Source of the DNA: Oleiagrimonas soli
GTDB taxonomy: Bacteria > Pseudomonadota > Gammaproteobacteria > Xanthomonadales > Rhodanobacteraceae
Assembly (NCBI RefSeq): GCF_000761445.1
Contig: NZ_KN196470.1
Location: 2,434,732-2,498,731, forward strand
Direction of reading: 5' to 3'
DNA: 64,000 bases
The notes below the pieces were generated by a model, which was not told the DNA's origin, searched no databases, and saw nothing but the letters and a program-made list of their open reading frames with translations. Positions 20,031-28,617 of the stretch are shown in pieces. How positions within the stretch are numbered: the first letter of the stretch is position 1; each line of letters begins with the position of its first letter. Both the position numbers and the translations under genes were made by a program.

Positions 20031-21185
20031 TCAGCGCTTCTCGATCGGAGTGTACGCCCGATCCTCCGGACCGACGTAGTTGGCGCTGGGACGGATGATC
20101 TTCTTGTCCTCGCGCTGTTCCATCACGTGCGCGCTCCAGCCGGTGGTGCGGGCGATCACGAACAGCGGCGTGAACATGGCCGTGGGCACGCCCATCATGT
20201 GATACGCCGAGGCGCTGTACCAGTCGAGATTCGGGAACATCTTCTTCAGTTCCATCATCACGTTCTCGATGCGCTCGGAGATTTCGAACAGACGCATGTT
20301 GCCGCCTTCCTGGCACAGCTTGCGGCTGATCTCCTTGATGATCGGATTGCGCGGATCGCCGATGGTGTACACCGGGTGACCGAAGCCGATCACGATTTCC
20401 TTGTTGGCCACGCGCTCGCGGATGTCGGCCTCGGCCTGATCGGCGTCGCGGTAGCGGGCGATGATCTCCATCGCCACTTCATTGGCACCGCCATGCTTGG
20501 GACCGCGCAGCGCGCCGATGGCACCGGTGATCGACGAGTAGATATCCGAACCGGTGCCGGCGATCACGCGCGCCGTGAAAGTCGAGGCGTTGAACTCGTG
20601 CTCGGCGTACAGGATCAGCGACTTGTCCAGCGCGTTGACGTGCGACTCGCTGGGCGGCTCGCCGTGCAGCAGATGCAGGAAGTGGCCGGCGATGGTGTCG
20701 TCGTCGGTCTCGGTCTCGATCGGCTTGCCGTTCTGGCGGAAGTGATACCAGTACAGCAGCATCGAACCGAAACTGGCGATCAGACGGTCGGCGATGTCGC
20801 GCGCGCCGCTGATGCTGTGGTCGTCCTTCTCCGGCAGTACCGTGCCCAGCGCCGAGCAGCCGGTGCGCAGCACGTCCATCGGATGGGTCGCGGCCGGCAG
20901 GCGCTCGAGCACGCCCTTGACCTGCTGCGGCAGGCCGCGCATGCGCTTGAGCTTGGCGCGGTAGGCGTTGAGCTCGGACCAGGTCGGCAGATGACCGTGG
21001 ATCAGCAGGTGCGCGACTTCCTCGAAGGTGGACTTGGTCGCCAGGTCCTTGATGTCGTAGCCGCGGTAATGCAGGTCGTTGCCGCTGCGGCCGACCGTGC
21101 ACACGGCGGTGTTGCCGGCGGTGACGCCGGACAGCGCCACGGATTTCTTGGCCTTGGGCAGGGTCTGCTGGGTGTTCTCGCTCAT
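20031..21185 (-). CDS. prpC: 2-methylcitrate synthase
   Basis: A 384-aa citrate-synthase-family enzyme condensing propionyl-CoA with oxaloacetate. Catalytic signatures are GPKHGGANE (His near residue 233), GFGHPVY and the C-terminal RPSANYVGP. Length and these motifs favour methylcitrate synthase over housekeeping citrate synthase, as does the position 68 bp downstream of prpB on the same strand. Together with prpB and the distant prpD it completes the methylcitrate cycle. Confidence 0.94.
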   Translation of the reverse strand: MSENTQQTLPKAKKSVALSGVTAGNTAVCTVGRSGNDLHYRGYDIKDLATKSTFEEVAHLLIHGHLPTWSELNAYRAKLKRMRGLPQQVKGVLERLPAATHPMDVLRTGCSALGTVLPEKDDHSISGARDIADRLIASFGSMLLYWYHFRQNGKPIETETDDDTIAGHFLHLLHGEPPSESHVNALDKSLILYAEHEFNASTFTARVIAGTGSDIYSSITGAIGALRGPKHGGANEVAMEIIARYRDADQAEADIRERVANKEIVIGFGHPVYTIGDPRNPIIKEISRKLCQEGGNMRLFEISERIENVMMELKKMFPNLDWYSASAYHMMGVPTAMFTPLFVIARTTGWSAHVMEQREDKKIIRPSANYVGPEDRAYTPIEKR

Positions 21186-21253
21186 GCTGGGAACCTCGTG
21201 TTTTCCGTGAGTCGTGGAGGACGCCCGCGCGCGGCCGGCGTCCGTCGCGTGAT

Positions 21254-22141
21254 TCAGTCGTTGCCTTCGGCGAACAGCGCGTCGAGCTTGTTCTCGTACT
21301 CGTGATAGCCGAGGAAATCGTACAGCTCCTCGCGCGTCTGCATGGTCGGCACCGCGGCCTTCTGCGTGCCGTCGCGGCGGATCGTCTCGTAGACGTTCAG
21401 CGCAGCCTTGTTCATGGCGCGGTAGGCGCCGCAGCAGTACAGCGCGATATCGACGTTGGCGTCGCGCAGTTCGTCGACGGTGAAGAACGGCGTGGAACCG
21501 AACTCGGTCAGGTTGGCCAGGATCGGCACCTTCACCGCCGCCTTGAACTTGCGGTAGTCGTCCAGCGTCTTCATGGCCTCGGGGAAGATCATGTCGGCGC
21601 CGGCCTCGACGTAGGCCACGGCGCGCTCGATGGCGGCGTCGATGCCCTCGTTGGCAGCGGCGTCGGTGCGCGCCATGATGACGAAAGCGGGATCGGTACG
21701 GCCGTCGACGGCCGCCTTCACGCGGTCGACCATTTCCGCCGTCGGCACCACTTCCTTGCCGGGACGATGACCGCAGCGCTTCTGCCCGACCTGATCCTCC
21801 ATGTGCACGGCAGCCACGCCGACGCGCTCGAAGGAACGGATTGTGCGAGCGATGTTGAAGGCGCCACCCCAGCCGGTATCGATATCGACCAGCAGCGGCA
21901 GCTGCGTGGCCTCGACGATGCGACGGGCGTCGGTCAGCACGTCTTCCATCGTGCTGATGCCCAGGTCCGGCATGCCCAGCGAGTTGGCGGCCACACCGCC
22001 ACCGGACAGGTACAGCGCCTTGTAGCCAACGCGCTTGGCCATCAGGCCGGCGTAGGCGGTGATCGCGCCGACGACCTGCAGCGGATTTTCGGCATTCAGG
22101 GCCGCGCGGAAACGCGCGCCGGCCGAAGCATCAGAACTCAT
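21254..22141 (-). CDS. prpB: Methylisocitrate lyase
   Basis: A 295-aa member of the isocitrate lyase superfamily that splits 2-methylisocitrate into pyruvate and succinate. The catalytic loop [10 protein letters not shown] near residue 121 and the metal-binding VDIDTGWGG near 85 are intact. First gene of a prpB-prpC unit. No prpR regulator gene is adjacent; control must be encoded elsewhere. Confidence 0.95.
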   Translation of the reverse strand: MSSDASAGARFRAALNAENPLQVVGAITAYAGLMAKRVGYKALYLSGGGVAANSLGMPDLGISTMEDVLTDARRIVEATQLPLLVDIDTGWGGAFNIARTIRSFERVGVAAVHMEDQVGQKRCGHRPGKEVVPTAEMVDRVKAAVDGRTDPAFVIMARTDAAANEGIDAAIERAVAYVEAGADMIFPEAMKTLDDYRKFKAAVKVPILANLTEFGSTPFFTVDELRDANVDIALYCCGAYRAMNKAALNVYETIRRDGTQKAAVPTMQTREELYDFLGYHEYENKLDALFAEGND

Positions 22142-22255
22142 GCGTGGACTCCATCAGGGGCGATTGCAGCCCCCTATTGTAGTCCAGGCGGCGCGGACGG
22201 ACACGAACCGCCCGCGCAACGGCTCAGGTGCAAGCCGGACGACGCTGCCCCGATC

Positions 22256-22801
22256 TCATTGCGGATGCGCGCTGCGCCAGGCCTGCAGCGCCTTCAGCGT
22301 GTTGGCGACGTGGTGATCCGGGTTGAGGTCGGTGTACTCGTAGATCACCGTGCCGTCCGGGGCGATCACGTAGGACACGCGGCGCGCGTACTTGTGCACG
22401 ATCGGCATCACCGCGTCATAGGAACGCGTGATGCTGCCGTCCGTATCGGCGGCCACCGGGAACTTGCTGCGGCACTCGCTGACCGAGAATTTCTTCAGCG
22501 TGCCGATGTCGTCGCGCGACACGCCGATCACCGTCGCACCCAGCGCCTGATACTGGGGCGTGGCCTCGGCGAAGTCGTGCGCCTCGATGGTGCAGCCCTT
22601 GGTGAACGCCGCCGGATAGAAATAGACCACCACCGGACCCTTCTTCAGCGCGTCGGCCAGCACGTAGGTGTAGACCGAGCCGCCCAGCGACGCCTGCGCG
22701 GTGAACATCGGCGCCTTGCCGCCGACCGGCAGCGCAGCGGACGCCGTGCCCACAAAACCGGCCAGAACGACGGCCACGAACAACGAAATTCCGTGTTTCA
22801 T
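22256..22801 (-). CDS. Periplasmic peroxiredoxin (tandem copy 1)
   Basis: A 181-aa exported AhpC/TSA-BCP-type peroxiredoxin. The signal peptide (about 1-23) ends ASA. The active site is AAFTKGCTIE with peroxidatic Cys70 (precursor numbering), and a second Cys at 110 (SVSECRSKF) may resolve. It probably reduces hydroperoxides in the periplasm. It is about 70 percent identical by eye to the next gene upstream, with the same domain layout, so the two are tandem duplicates. Confidence 0.88.
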   Translation of the reverse strand: MKHGISLFVAVVLAGFVGTASAALPVGGKAPMFTAQASLGGSVYTYVLADALKKGPVVVYFYPAAFTKGCTIEAHDFAEATPQYQALGATVIGVSRDDIGTLKKFSVSECRSKFPVAADTDGSITRSYDAVMPIVHKYARRVSYVIAPDGTVIYEYTDLNPDHHVANTLKALQAWRSAHPQ

Positions 22802-22917
22802 GCGTTGGATCTCCTCGATGCGATGAAGCGCTCGCCGGACACGGCGACCTATTGCATATACGCGCCCGCCGCCGAAAACGATGCATGCCCGCCCTGTTGC
22901 CCTGCCCGCCCAACGAA

Positions 22918-22941
22918 ACGGGGCGACCGAAGCCGCCCCGT
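22918..22941 (-). terminator. Hairpin between the two peroxiredoxin genes
   Basis: ACGGGGCG and CGCCCCGT form an eight-pair stem, about 33 bases beyond the stop of the upstream peroxiredoxin. It suggests the copies are transcribed at least partly separately. Confidence 0.4.
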
Positions 22942-22973
22942 CGAGTCGCGAAACGTGCGCCGCACGCCGGCGA

Positions 22974-23516
22974 TCACATCGCGTGCTTCTTGCGCCAGTC
23001 ACGGATGGCTTCCAGCGTGTTGGCGACGTGCTTGTCCGGATTCATGGCGGTGTAGCTGTAGATCACCGTACCGTCCGGCGCGATCACGTAGGAGGTGCGG
23101 TTGGCGTATTCGGCGTGACTCGGCAGCACCGAGTCGTAGTCCTTCATGATGGCGCCGTCGTCATCGGAGGCCACCGGGAACTTGCTGCGGCACTCGCTGA
23201 CCGAAAACTTCTGCAGCTTGGCGATCGGGTCGTGCGACACGCCGATCACGCTGGCGCCCAGCGCCTTGTACTTCGGCATGGCCTCGGCGAAGTCGTGCGC
23301 CTCGATGGTGCAGCCGGGCGTGAAGGCCGCCGGGTAGAAGTAGACCACCACCGGGCCCTTCTTCAGCGCCTTGGCCAGCGAGTAGCTGTACACCTTGCCG
23401 CCGAGCGAAGCCTTGGCGGTGAACAGCGGCGCCTTGGCGCCGTCGGGTAGCGCGGCCAGCGCGGGCAAGGCGACCAGCGCCAGCGAGGCGGCCATGCACA
23501 TCATCATGCGTTTCAT
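22974..23516 (-). CDS. Periplasmic peroxiredoxin (tandem copy 2)
   Basis: A 180-aa paralogue of the neighbouring peroxiredoxin. Signal peptide 1-21 (Met-rich start, ending ALAA), peroxidatic Cys69 in AAFTPGCTIE, second Cys109. The main differences lie in the signal peptide, the 85-100 loop and the region after the second Cys. Retention of both Cys pairs suggests both copies are active. It lies between mdh and copy 1 on the same strand. Confidence 0.88.
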   Translation of the reverse strand: MKRMMMCMAASLALVALPALAALPDGAKAPLFTAKASLGGKVYSYSLAKALKKGPVVVYFYPAAFTPGCTIEAHDFAEAMPKYKALGASVIGVSHDPIAKLQKFSVSECRSKFPVASDDDGAIMKDYDSVLPSHAEYANRTSYVIAPDGTVIYSYTAMNPDKHVANTLEAIRDWRKKHAM

Positions 23517-23676
23517 GATCGTTGCTTCTCCGTGAAGTCGTGCCGCGGCGCGCGCGGCGTGGGTCTGTGGGAACGTGTCCAGCATGGGCGTTTTCCTGCA
23601 GGCGGGCAATGGCGTGGACATCATTGGATGATGACCGGCATGCAGGCGAAAATCTTTCACGTAGGCTGCAGATACA

Positions 23677-23703
23677 GAGAAGGCGGCACAGGGCCGCCTT
23701 CTC
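23677..23703 (-). terminator. Terminator after mdh
   Basis: GAGAAGGCGGC and GCCGCCTTCTC form a perfect 11-pair stem with a five-base loop, about 22 bases beyond the mdh stop. Confidence 0.7.
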
Positions 23704-23725
23704 CCATACCGCATCTCGCTCGCGC

Positions 23726-24709
23726 TTACTTGGCGAACAGACCCTCGACGGCGCTGCGCTCTTCGCGCAGTTCCTGCTCGGTGGCGTCCATGCGGGCACG
23801 CGAGAAGTCGTTGATCTCCAGACCCTGCACGATGGCGTACTTGCCGTCCTTGCAGGTCACCGGGTAGCCGTAGATCACGCCCGGCTCGATGCCGTAGGAG
23901 CCGTCCGACGGGATGCCCATCGAGACCCAGTTGCCCTCGTCGGTGCCCAGCGCCCACGAACGCATGTGGTCGATGGCGGCCGAGGCGGCCGAGGCGGCCG
24001 ACGACGCGCCGCGCGCCTTGATGATCGCCGCGCCGCGCTGCTGCACGGTCGGAATGAAGTCGCTCTCGTACCAGGCCTGATCGACCAGATCGGTGGCAGC
24101 CGTGCCGTCGACGGTGGCGTGATGGATGTCCGGGTACTGCGTGGAGCTGTGGTTGCCCCAGATGATCATCTTCTTGATGTCGGTGTTGTGCTTGCCGGTC
24201 TTCTCGGCCAGCTGGCTCATGGCGCGGTTGTGGTCCAGGCGCACCATCGCGGTGAAGCACTTCGGATCCAGGTCCGGCGCGCTCTGCTGCGCGATCAGCG
24301 CGTTGGTGTTGGCCGGGTTGCCGACCACCAGCACCTTGACGTCGCGCTTGGCGTGGTCGTTCAGCGCCTTGCCCTGCGGCCCGAAGATCTTACCGTTGGC
24401 TTCCAGCAGGTCCTTGCGCTCCATGCCGGCGCCGCGCGGACGCGCGCCGACCAGCAACGCGTAGTCGACGTCCTTGAAGGCGACGTTGGCGTCGTCGGTG
24501 GCGACGACGTCGGCCAGCAACGGGAACGCGCAGTCGTTCAGTTCCATCACCACGCCCTTGAGCGCATCCAGGGCCGGGGTGATCTCGAGCAGGTGCAGGA
24601 TGACCGGCTGGTCCTTGCCCAGCATGTCGCCGGCGGCGATGCGGAACAGCAGCGCGTAGCCGATCTGGCCGGCGGCGCCGGTGACGGCAACTCGAACGGG
24701 TGCTTTCAT
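23726..24709 (-). CDS. mdh: Malate dehydrogenase
   Basis: A 327-aa NAD-dependent malate dehydrogenase of the MDH type 2 branch (malate to oxaloacetate, TCA cycle). The Rossmann motif is [11 protein letters not shown] at about residues 11-21. Substrate-binding Arg residues lie in [13 protein letters not shown], and the catalytic His is in [12 protein letters not shown]. The Ala-Ser repeats near residue 225 ([11 protein letters not shown]) are encoded by a short tandem repeat but are normal for this branch. Oxaloacetate feeds PrpC, encoded 2.5 kb away, though no operon is shown. Confidence 0.96.
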   Translation of the reverse strand: MKAPVRVAVTGAAGQIGYALLFRIAAGDMLGKDQPVILHLLEITPALDALKGVVMELNDCAFPLLADVVATDDANVAFKDVDYALLVGARPRGAGMERKDLLEANGKIFGPQGKALNDHAKRDVKVLVVGNPANTNALIAQQSAPDLDPKCFTAMVRLDHNRAMSQLAEKTGKHNTDIKKMIIWGNHSSTQYPDIHHATVDGTAATDLVDQAWYESDFIPTVQQRGAAIIKARGASSAASAASAAIDHMRSWALGTDEGNWVSMGIPSDGSYGIEPGVIYGYPVTCKDGKYAIVQGLEINDFSRARMDATEQELREERSAVEGLFAK

Positions 24710-24743
24710 GTCGGTACTCCGTTGAACAGGGAAATGCGAGAGT

Positions 24744-24773
24744 CGGTCGCGGAACCGAGCCGTTCCGCGACCG
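24744..24773 (-). terminator. Terminator after the aminotransferase gene
   Basis: CGGTCGCGGAAC and GTTCCGCGACCG form a 12-pair stem with a six-base loop, seven bases after the stop codon. Confidence 0.65.
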
Positions 24774-24779
24774 TGAAAA

Positions 24780-25979
24780 TCAGGACAGCTCGGCGAAGAA
24801 CTCGCGGATGCGCTGCATGCCCGGCTCCAGCTGCTCGGCCGGACAGGTGTAGGAGATACGCAGACCGCGCGGCTCGCCGAAGGCCGAGCCCGGTACGCAG
24901 GCCACGCCCTTGGCTTCCAGCAGCGCGGTGCAGACGTCGACGTCGTTCTCCAGACGCTTGCCGTTGTGGCTCTTGCCGAACGCGCAGGAGATGTCCGGGA
25001 AGGCGTAGAACGCGCCCTGCGGACGCGGGCACTCGACGCCCTCGATGCTGTTGAGCGCATCGACCACCAGATCGCGGCGCTGGGCGAACTCGGCGCACTT
25101 CTCGGTCGGCACGTCCTGCGGACCGGACAGCGCGGCCGCCGCGGCCACCGAGGCGACCTCGGGGATGTTGGTGATGTGGTTGGAGTTCAAGGTCACCACG
25201 GCCTTGGCCACGTCCTTCGGACCGGCCATCATGCCGATGCGCCAGCCGGGCATGCCGTAGGTCTTGGACATCGAGTCGACGAAGATCACGCGCTCGCGCA
25301 GTTCCGGACGGACATGCACGAAGTTGTGGTAGCCGACGCCGTCGAACACCATGCGGTTGTAGATGTCGTCGGTGATGATCCAGGTGTCCGGATGCTTGAC
25401 CAGCACCTCGGCCAGCGCGGCGATCTCGTCCTTGGTGTAGACCATGCCCGTCGGGTTGGACGGGTTGTTGAACAGGAAGATCTTCGGCTTGCTGGCCAGC
25501 GCCTCGTCGAGCTGCGCCGGGGTCAGCTTGTAGTGCTGCTCCGGCGGGCACGGCAGCAGCTTCACCTTGGCACCGAGGATCTCGGCGATGTCCAGGTAGC
25601 TGGTCCAGTACGGCGTCGGGAAGGCGATCTCGTCGCCGTCGTCCAGCAGCGCCTCGGCCAGGTTGTAGAGGATGTGCTTGGCGCCGACCGCCACCGCGCA
25701 GTTCTCGGCGGTGTAGCCGTCCATGCCGCTGCCCTTCATGTGCTCCAGAAAGGCGTCCAGCAGCGGCTTGCTGCCGCGGTTGGAGCCGTACTGGCCCGAG
25801 TCCTTGTCCAGCCAGTCGCGCACGGCCTGATACACGTGCGGGCCGGGCAGGAAGTTCGGCACGCCGATCGAGAAACTGATGATGTCGCGGCCTTCGGCCT
25901 TGAGCTGACGGGCCTTCTCGGCGATCAGCATGATCGCGCTGGGCTTGGCGCGACTCATGCGCTGGGCAAGCTTGGGCAT
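24780..25979 (-). CDS. Class I/II PLP-dependent aminotransferase (AspC/AlaT-like)
   Basis: A 399-aa fold-type I aminotransferase. The PLP lysine lies in [24 protein letters not shown] and the C-terminal Arg in LRISYTCP match family I-gamma enzymes that use aspartate, alanine or aromatic keto acids. Exact substrate cannot be fixed from sequence. The ATG at 25979 has GAGGA six bases upstream; the frame is open to 26102, but that part crosses an intergenic hairpin. Confidence 0.88.
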   Translation of the reverse strand: MPKLAQRMSRAKPSAIMLIAEKARQLKAEGRDIISFSIGVPNFLPGPHVYQAVRDWLDKDSGQYGSNRGSKPLLDAFLEHMKGSGMDGYTAENCAVAVGAKHILYNLAEALLDDGDEIAFPTPYWTSYLDIAEILGAKVKLLPCPPEQHYKLTPAQLDEALASKPKIFLFNNPSNPTGMVYTKDEIAALAEVLVKHPDTWIITDDIYNRMVFDGVGYHNFVHVRPELRERVIFVDSMSKTYGMPGWRIGMMAGPKDVAKAVVTLNSNHITNIPEVASVAAAAALSGPQDVPTEKCAEFAQRRDLVVDALNSIEGVECPRPQGAFYAFPDISCAFGKSHNGKRLENDVDVCTALLEAKGVACVPGSAFGEPRGLRISYTCPAEQLEPGMQRIREFFAELS

Positions 25980-26060
25980 GGAATCCTCACGCGGGCGGGA
26001 TGGGGAAAGCGGCAATTTTATCACACGGTCGCCGGCCCCGAACCGCCAGGAGGGCATAAG

Positions 26061-26088
26061 CGAAGGGCGCCGTTGCTGGCGCCCTTCG
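26061..26088 (-). terminator. Terminator after the sugar porter gene
   Basis: CGAAGGGCGCC and GGCGCCCTTCG form an 11-pair stem with a six-base loop, 45 bases after the transporter stop. Confidence 0.6.
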
Positions 26089-26132
26089 GATGTCGCACGC
26101 ACGCCTCACCGCCCGGCAAGGCGTGCGGACGA

Positions 26133-27512
26133 TCAGCTGCCGATGCGGCGCAGCGGCTTGCCGGCCATCAGGTTGCGCTCGATCTGCTCCAGGCTGACGC
26201 CCTTGGTCTCGGGCACGAACCAGATGGTGAACAGAAGGAACAGGATGTTCAGGCCGCCGTACAGCCAGAAGGTCTGTGCCGCGCCGATGCCGTTGAGCAG
26301 GCTGAGGAAGGTCAGACCGACGATGGCGTTGGCGACCCAGTTGGTCAGGGTCGACACGCCGATGCCGAAGTCGCGGCCCTTCAGCGGCTGGATCTCCGAG
26401 CAGATCGCCCACACCAGCGGACCGGCCGACATGGCGAAACCGACGATGAACACCAGCAGCATGCAGACCGTGAAGATCTGCTCGCCCTGCGTCAGCGTGC
26501 CCATGTTCATCATCGTGCCGACCGCGCCCAGCCCGGCGGCCATCACCAGGAACCCGGCGTACAGGATCGGCTTGCGACCGATGCGGTCGACGAAGGCGAT
26601 GGCGATGAAGGTGGCCAGCACGTTGGTCACGCCGACGATCACGGTGGCCCACATCTGCGCGTTTACGCCGAAACCCACGTGCATGAAGATGCGCGGTGCG
26701 TAGTACATGATCACGTTGATGCCGGTCAGCTGCTGCACGACCTGCAACAGGACGCCCAGACCGACCGAGCGGCGGAAATTGCGGTTCTGCAGGAACATGT
26801 GCCAGCCGCGCTGCGGAATCTTCAGCTGCTCCTGGATGTCCGTGACCTCGCGGTCGACCGCGGCCTCGTCCGAACGCAGGTGATGCAGCACATCGCGCGC
26901 CTCCTCGGAACGACCGCGCATGACCAGCCAGCGCGGACTTTCCGGCAGACGCAGCACGCCGATCAGGAACAACGCGCCCGGAATGGCGATCACGCCCAGC
27001 ATCCAGCGCCACTCGCCATGCTGGCTAAACCACAGGTTGGACAGGAACGCGCCGAGGATGCCGATGGTGATCATCAGCTGATACATCGAGATCATCGCGC
27101 CGCGCGTCTCCTGCGGCGCGACCTCGGCCAGGTACAGGGGCGCGGTGAACGCCGCCACGCCGATCGCGATGCCGAGCAGGAAGCGCGCCACCAGCAGAAA
27201 CGCGGGCGACCACGCGAACGCGCACAGCACGGAACCGATCACGAACAGCGCCGCGCTGATGATGAGCGTGCGCCGGCGACCCAACGACGAGGAAAGCCAG
27301 CCGGCCCCCGCGGCGCCGGTGGCCGCGCCCCACATCATGATGCTGACGATCCACTCGATGTAGTTGTCGCTGATGTGGAATTCGGTCTGGATGAACTGTT
27401 CGGCGCCGGAAATCACGCCGATGTCGAGGCCGAACATGAGGCCGGCCAAGGCGGCCAGCAAATAGGTGAACGTGGTCTTGCGGCCTTGCGGCGCCGCGAC
27501 GGTTGCGTTCAT
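26133..27512 (-). CDS. Sugar porter family MFS transporter (sugar:H+ symporter)
   Basis: A 459-aa 12-helix transporter of the GalP/XylE/GLUT type. Family signatures are present: GRRRTLI after helix 2, PESPRWL after helix 6, QQLTGIN in helix 7, GRKPIL after helix 8, and VPETKG after helix 12. It likely imports a monosaccharide by proton symport; the QQLTGIN motif favours a hexose or pentose. No sugar kinase or catabolic gene is adjacent. A LacI-type operator lies 25 bases upstream of the start codon. Confidence 0.93.
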   Translation of the reverse strand: MNATVAAPQGRKTTFTYLLAALAGLMFGLDIGVISGAEQFIQTEFHISDNYIEWIVSIMMWGAATGAAGAGWLSSSLGRRRTLIISAALFVIGSVLCAFAWSPAFLLVARFLLGIAIGVAAFTAPLYLAEVAPQETRGAMISMYQLMITIGILGAFLSNLWFSQHGEWRWMLGVIAIPGALFLIGVLRLPESPRWLVMRGRSEEARDVLHHLRSDEAAVDREVTDIQEQLKIPQRGWHMFLQNRNFRRSVGLGVLLQVVQQLTGINVIMYYAPRIFMHVGFGVNAQMWATVIVGVTNVLATFIAIAFVDRIGRKPILYAGFLVMAAGLGAVGTMMNMGTLTQGEQIFTVCMLLVFIVGFAMSAGPLVWAICSEIQPLKGRDFGIGVSTLTNWVANAIVGLTFLSLLNGIGAAQTFWLYGGLNILFLLFTIWFVPETKGVSLEQIERNLMAGKPLRRIGS

Positions 27513-27536
27513 CGAGCAGTCTCCCCGTGGTTTTTA

Positions 27537-27550
27537 TGTAAACGTTTTCC
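27537..27550 (-). promoter_or_regulatory. LacI-family operator before the sugar porter
   Basis: TGTAAACGTTTTCC is a near-palindrome centred on CG, close to the TGTAAACGTTTACA pattern typical of LacI/GalR-family repressors. It lies 24-38 bases upstream of the ATG on the minus strand. No LacI-type gene is in the window. Confidence 0.45.
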
Positions 27551-27729
27551 GAGTCTATGCCACACGCGGACCCTCCCGCCAGCGCGCAGCACACATTTTG
27601 CCCACGGTAGCCCCATCCATCGCCACCGTGGTCCTGCATACGTATGCAGACCGCCCGTGCATAATGGGGCGTCCGCATCCGTGGACGCACGTATCAGCGT
27701 GTCACTGACCCATCGACGGGAGAACGTAC

Positions 27730-27978
27730 ATGCATTGGATATGGTTGTTTCTGGTCGGCCTGGTGATCGGCATCGTCGCCAAGCTGCTCATGCCCGGCAA
27801 AGATCCGGGCGGGTTCATCATCACCGCCATTCTCGGCATCGCCGGCATGTTCGTGGGCGACTGGCTGGCCGCGAAGCTCGGCATCATGGTCGGCGGCGGA
27901 CTCAGCGGCTTCATCGCCGGCGTGGTCGGCGCGATCATCCTGCTGTTCCTGTATCGACTGGTGGCGAAGAAGACCTAG
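27730..27978 (+). CDS. GlsB/YeaQ/YmgE family small membrane protein
   Basis: An 82-aa protein with three hydrophobic helices and the Gly-rich pattern of the transglycosylase-associated (YeaQ/YmgE) family: MHWIWLFLVGLVIGIVAK at the start, PGKDPGGFIITAILGIAG in the middle and GAIILLFLYRLV near the end. Family members are stress-induced inner-membrane proteins of unknown mechanism. GGGAG lies nine to ten bases upstream of the ATG. Monocistronic: a strong terminator follows. Confidence 0.9.
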   Translation: MHWIWLFLVGLVIGIVAKLLMPGKDPGGFIITAILGIAGMFVGDWLAAKLGIMVGGGLSGFIAGVVGAIILLFLYRLVAKKT

Positions 27979-27998
27979 CGCGCGTCTTCGCGTGCAAC

Positions 27999-28030
27999 GA
28001 AAAAGGGCGACCCGCGGGCCGCCCTTTTTC
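27999..28030. terminator. Bidirectional terminator between GlsB-like gene and ppiB
   Basis: GAAAAAGGGC and GCCCTTTTTC flank an inner CCCGCGGG, with A and T runs suitable for termination from both convergent genes. Confidence 0.85.
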
Positions 28031-28050
28031 ATGTCGCGGATTAGCCGCGC

Positions 28051-28560
28051 TCAGCCGCGCGCGTCGAGCACCGCGCTCCAGTCGGCCACGCGCTCGCTCA
28101 TCTTGTCCAGCAGCGCGTCGACGTCGCCTTCCAGGGTGACTTTCTCGATGGCGTCGCCCTGCAGCACCGCGTCGACCACGGCCTGATCGCTGCTGTCGAC
28201 GACTTCGCCGAACACGCTGTGCTTGCCGTCCAGCCACGGCGTCGCGCCGTGGGTGACGAAGAACTGGCTGCCGTTGGTGCCCGGACCGGCGTTGGCCATC
28301 GACAGCACGCCCGGCTTGTCGTGACGCAGGCTGGCGTCGAACTCGTCCTCGAAGCGGTAACCCGGACCGCCGCGACCGCTGCCCTCGGGGCAACCGCCCT
28401 GGATCATGAAGTCGGGGATCACGCGGTGGAAGTTCAGGCCGTCGTAGAACCCGCGCTTGGCCAGGTTGACGAAATTGGCCGTGGTCAGCGGCGTCTTGTC
28501 GTCGTGCAGGCGGATGCGGATCGGGCCGCGGCTGGTGTGCAGGGTGGCGGTGATGCTCAT
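28051..28560 (-). CDS. ppiB: Peptidylprolyl isomerase, cyclophilin type
   Basis: A 169-aa cytosolic cyclophilin catalysing proline cis-trans isomerisation. Signature residues [14 protein letters not shown] (catalytic Arg), GTNGSQFF and [11 protein letters not shown] are present. No signal peptide, so PpiB rather than the periplasmic PpiA. The C-terminus is normal length for the family. Divergence from other genes and the flanking terminator suggest a single-gene unit. Confidence 0.93.
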   Translation of the reverse strand: MSITATLHTSRGPIRIRLHDDKTPLTTANFVNLAKRGFYDGLNFHRVIPDFMIQGGCPEGSGRGGPGYRFEDEFDASLRHDKPGVLSMANAGPGTNGSQFFVTHGATPWLDGKHSVFGEVVDSSDQAVVDAVLQGDAIEKVTLEGDVDALLDKMSERVADWSAVLDARG

Positions 28561-28617
28561 GGGCGGTGTCCGGTCGTGGAGAACGAAACGTCGGATTATA
28601 CCGCCCTTGCTCGGGAC

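Noticed and set aside
23975..24010. Short tandem GGCGGCCGA repeat
   Set aside because: It encodes the Ala-Ser stretch normal for this type of malate dehydrogenase, so it is coding constraint rather than a separate repeat element.
24966..28139. A 1057-codon plus-strand open frame antisense to the aminotransferase and sugar porter
   Set aside because: Translation is His/Arg/Asp-rich and typical of antisense to GC-rich genes; the sense-strand genes have clear motifs.
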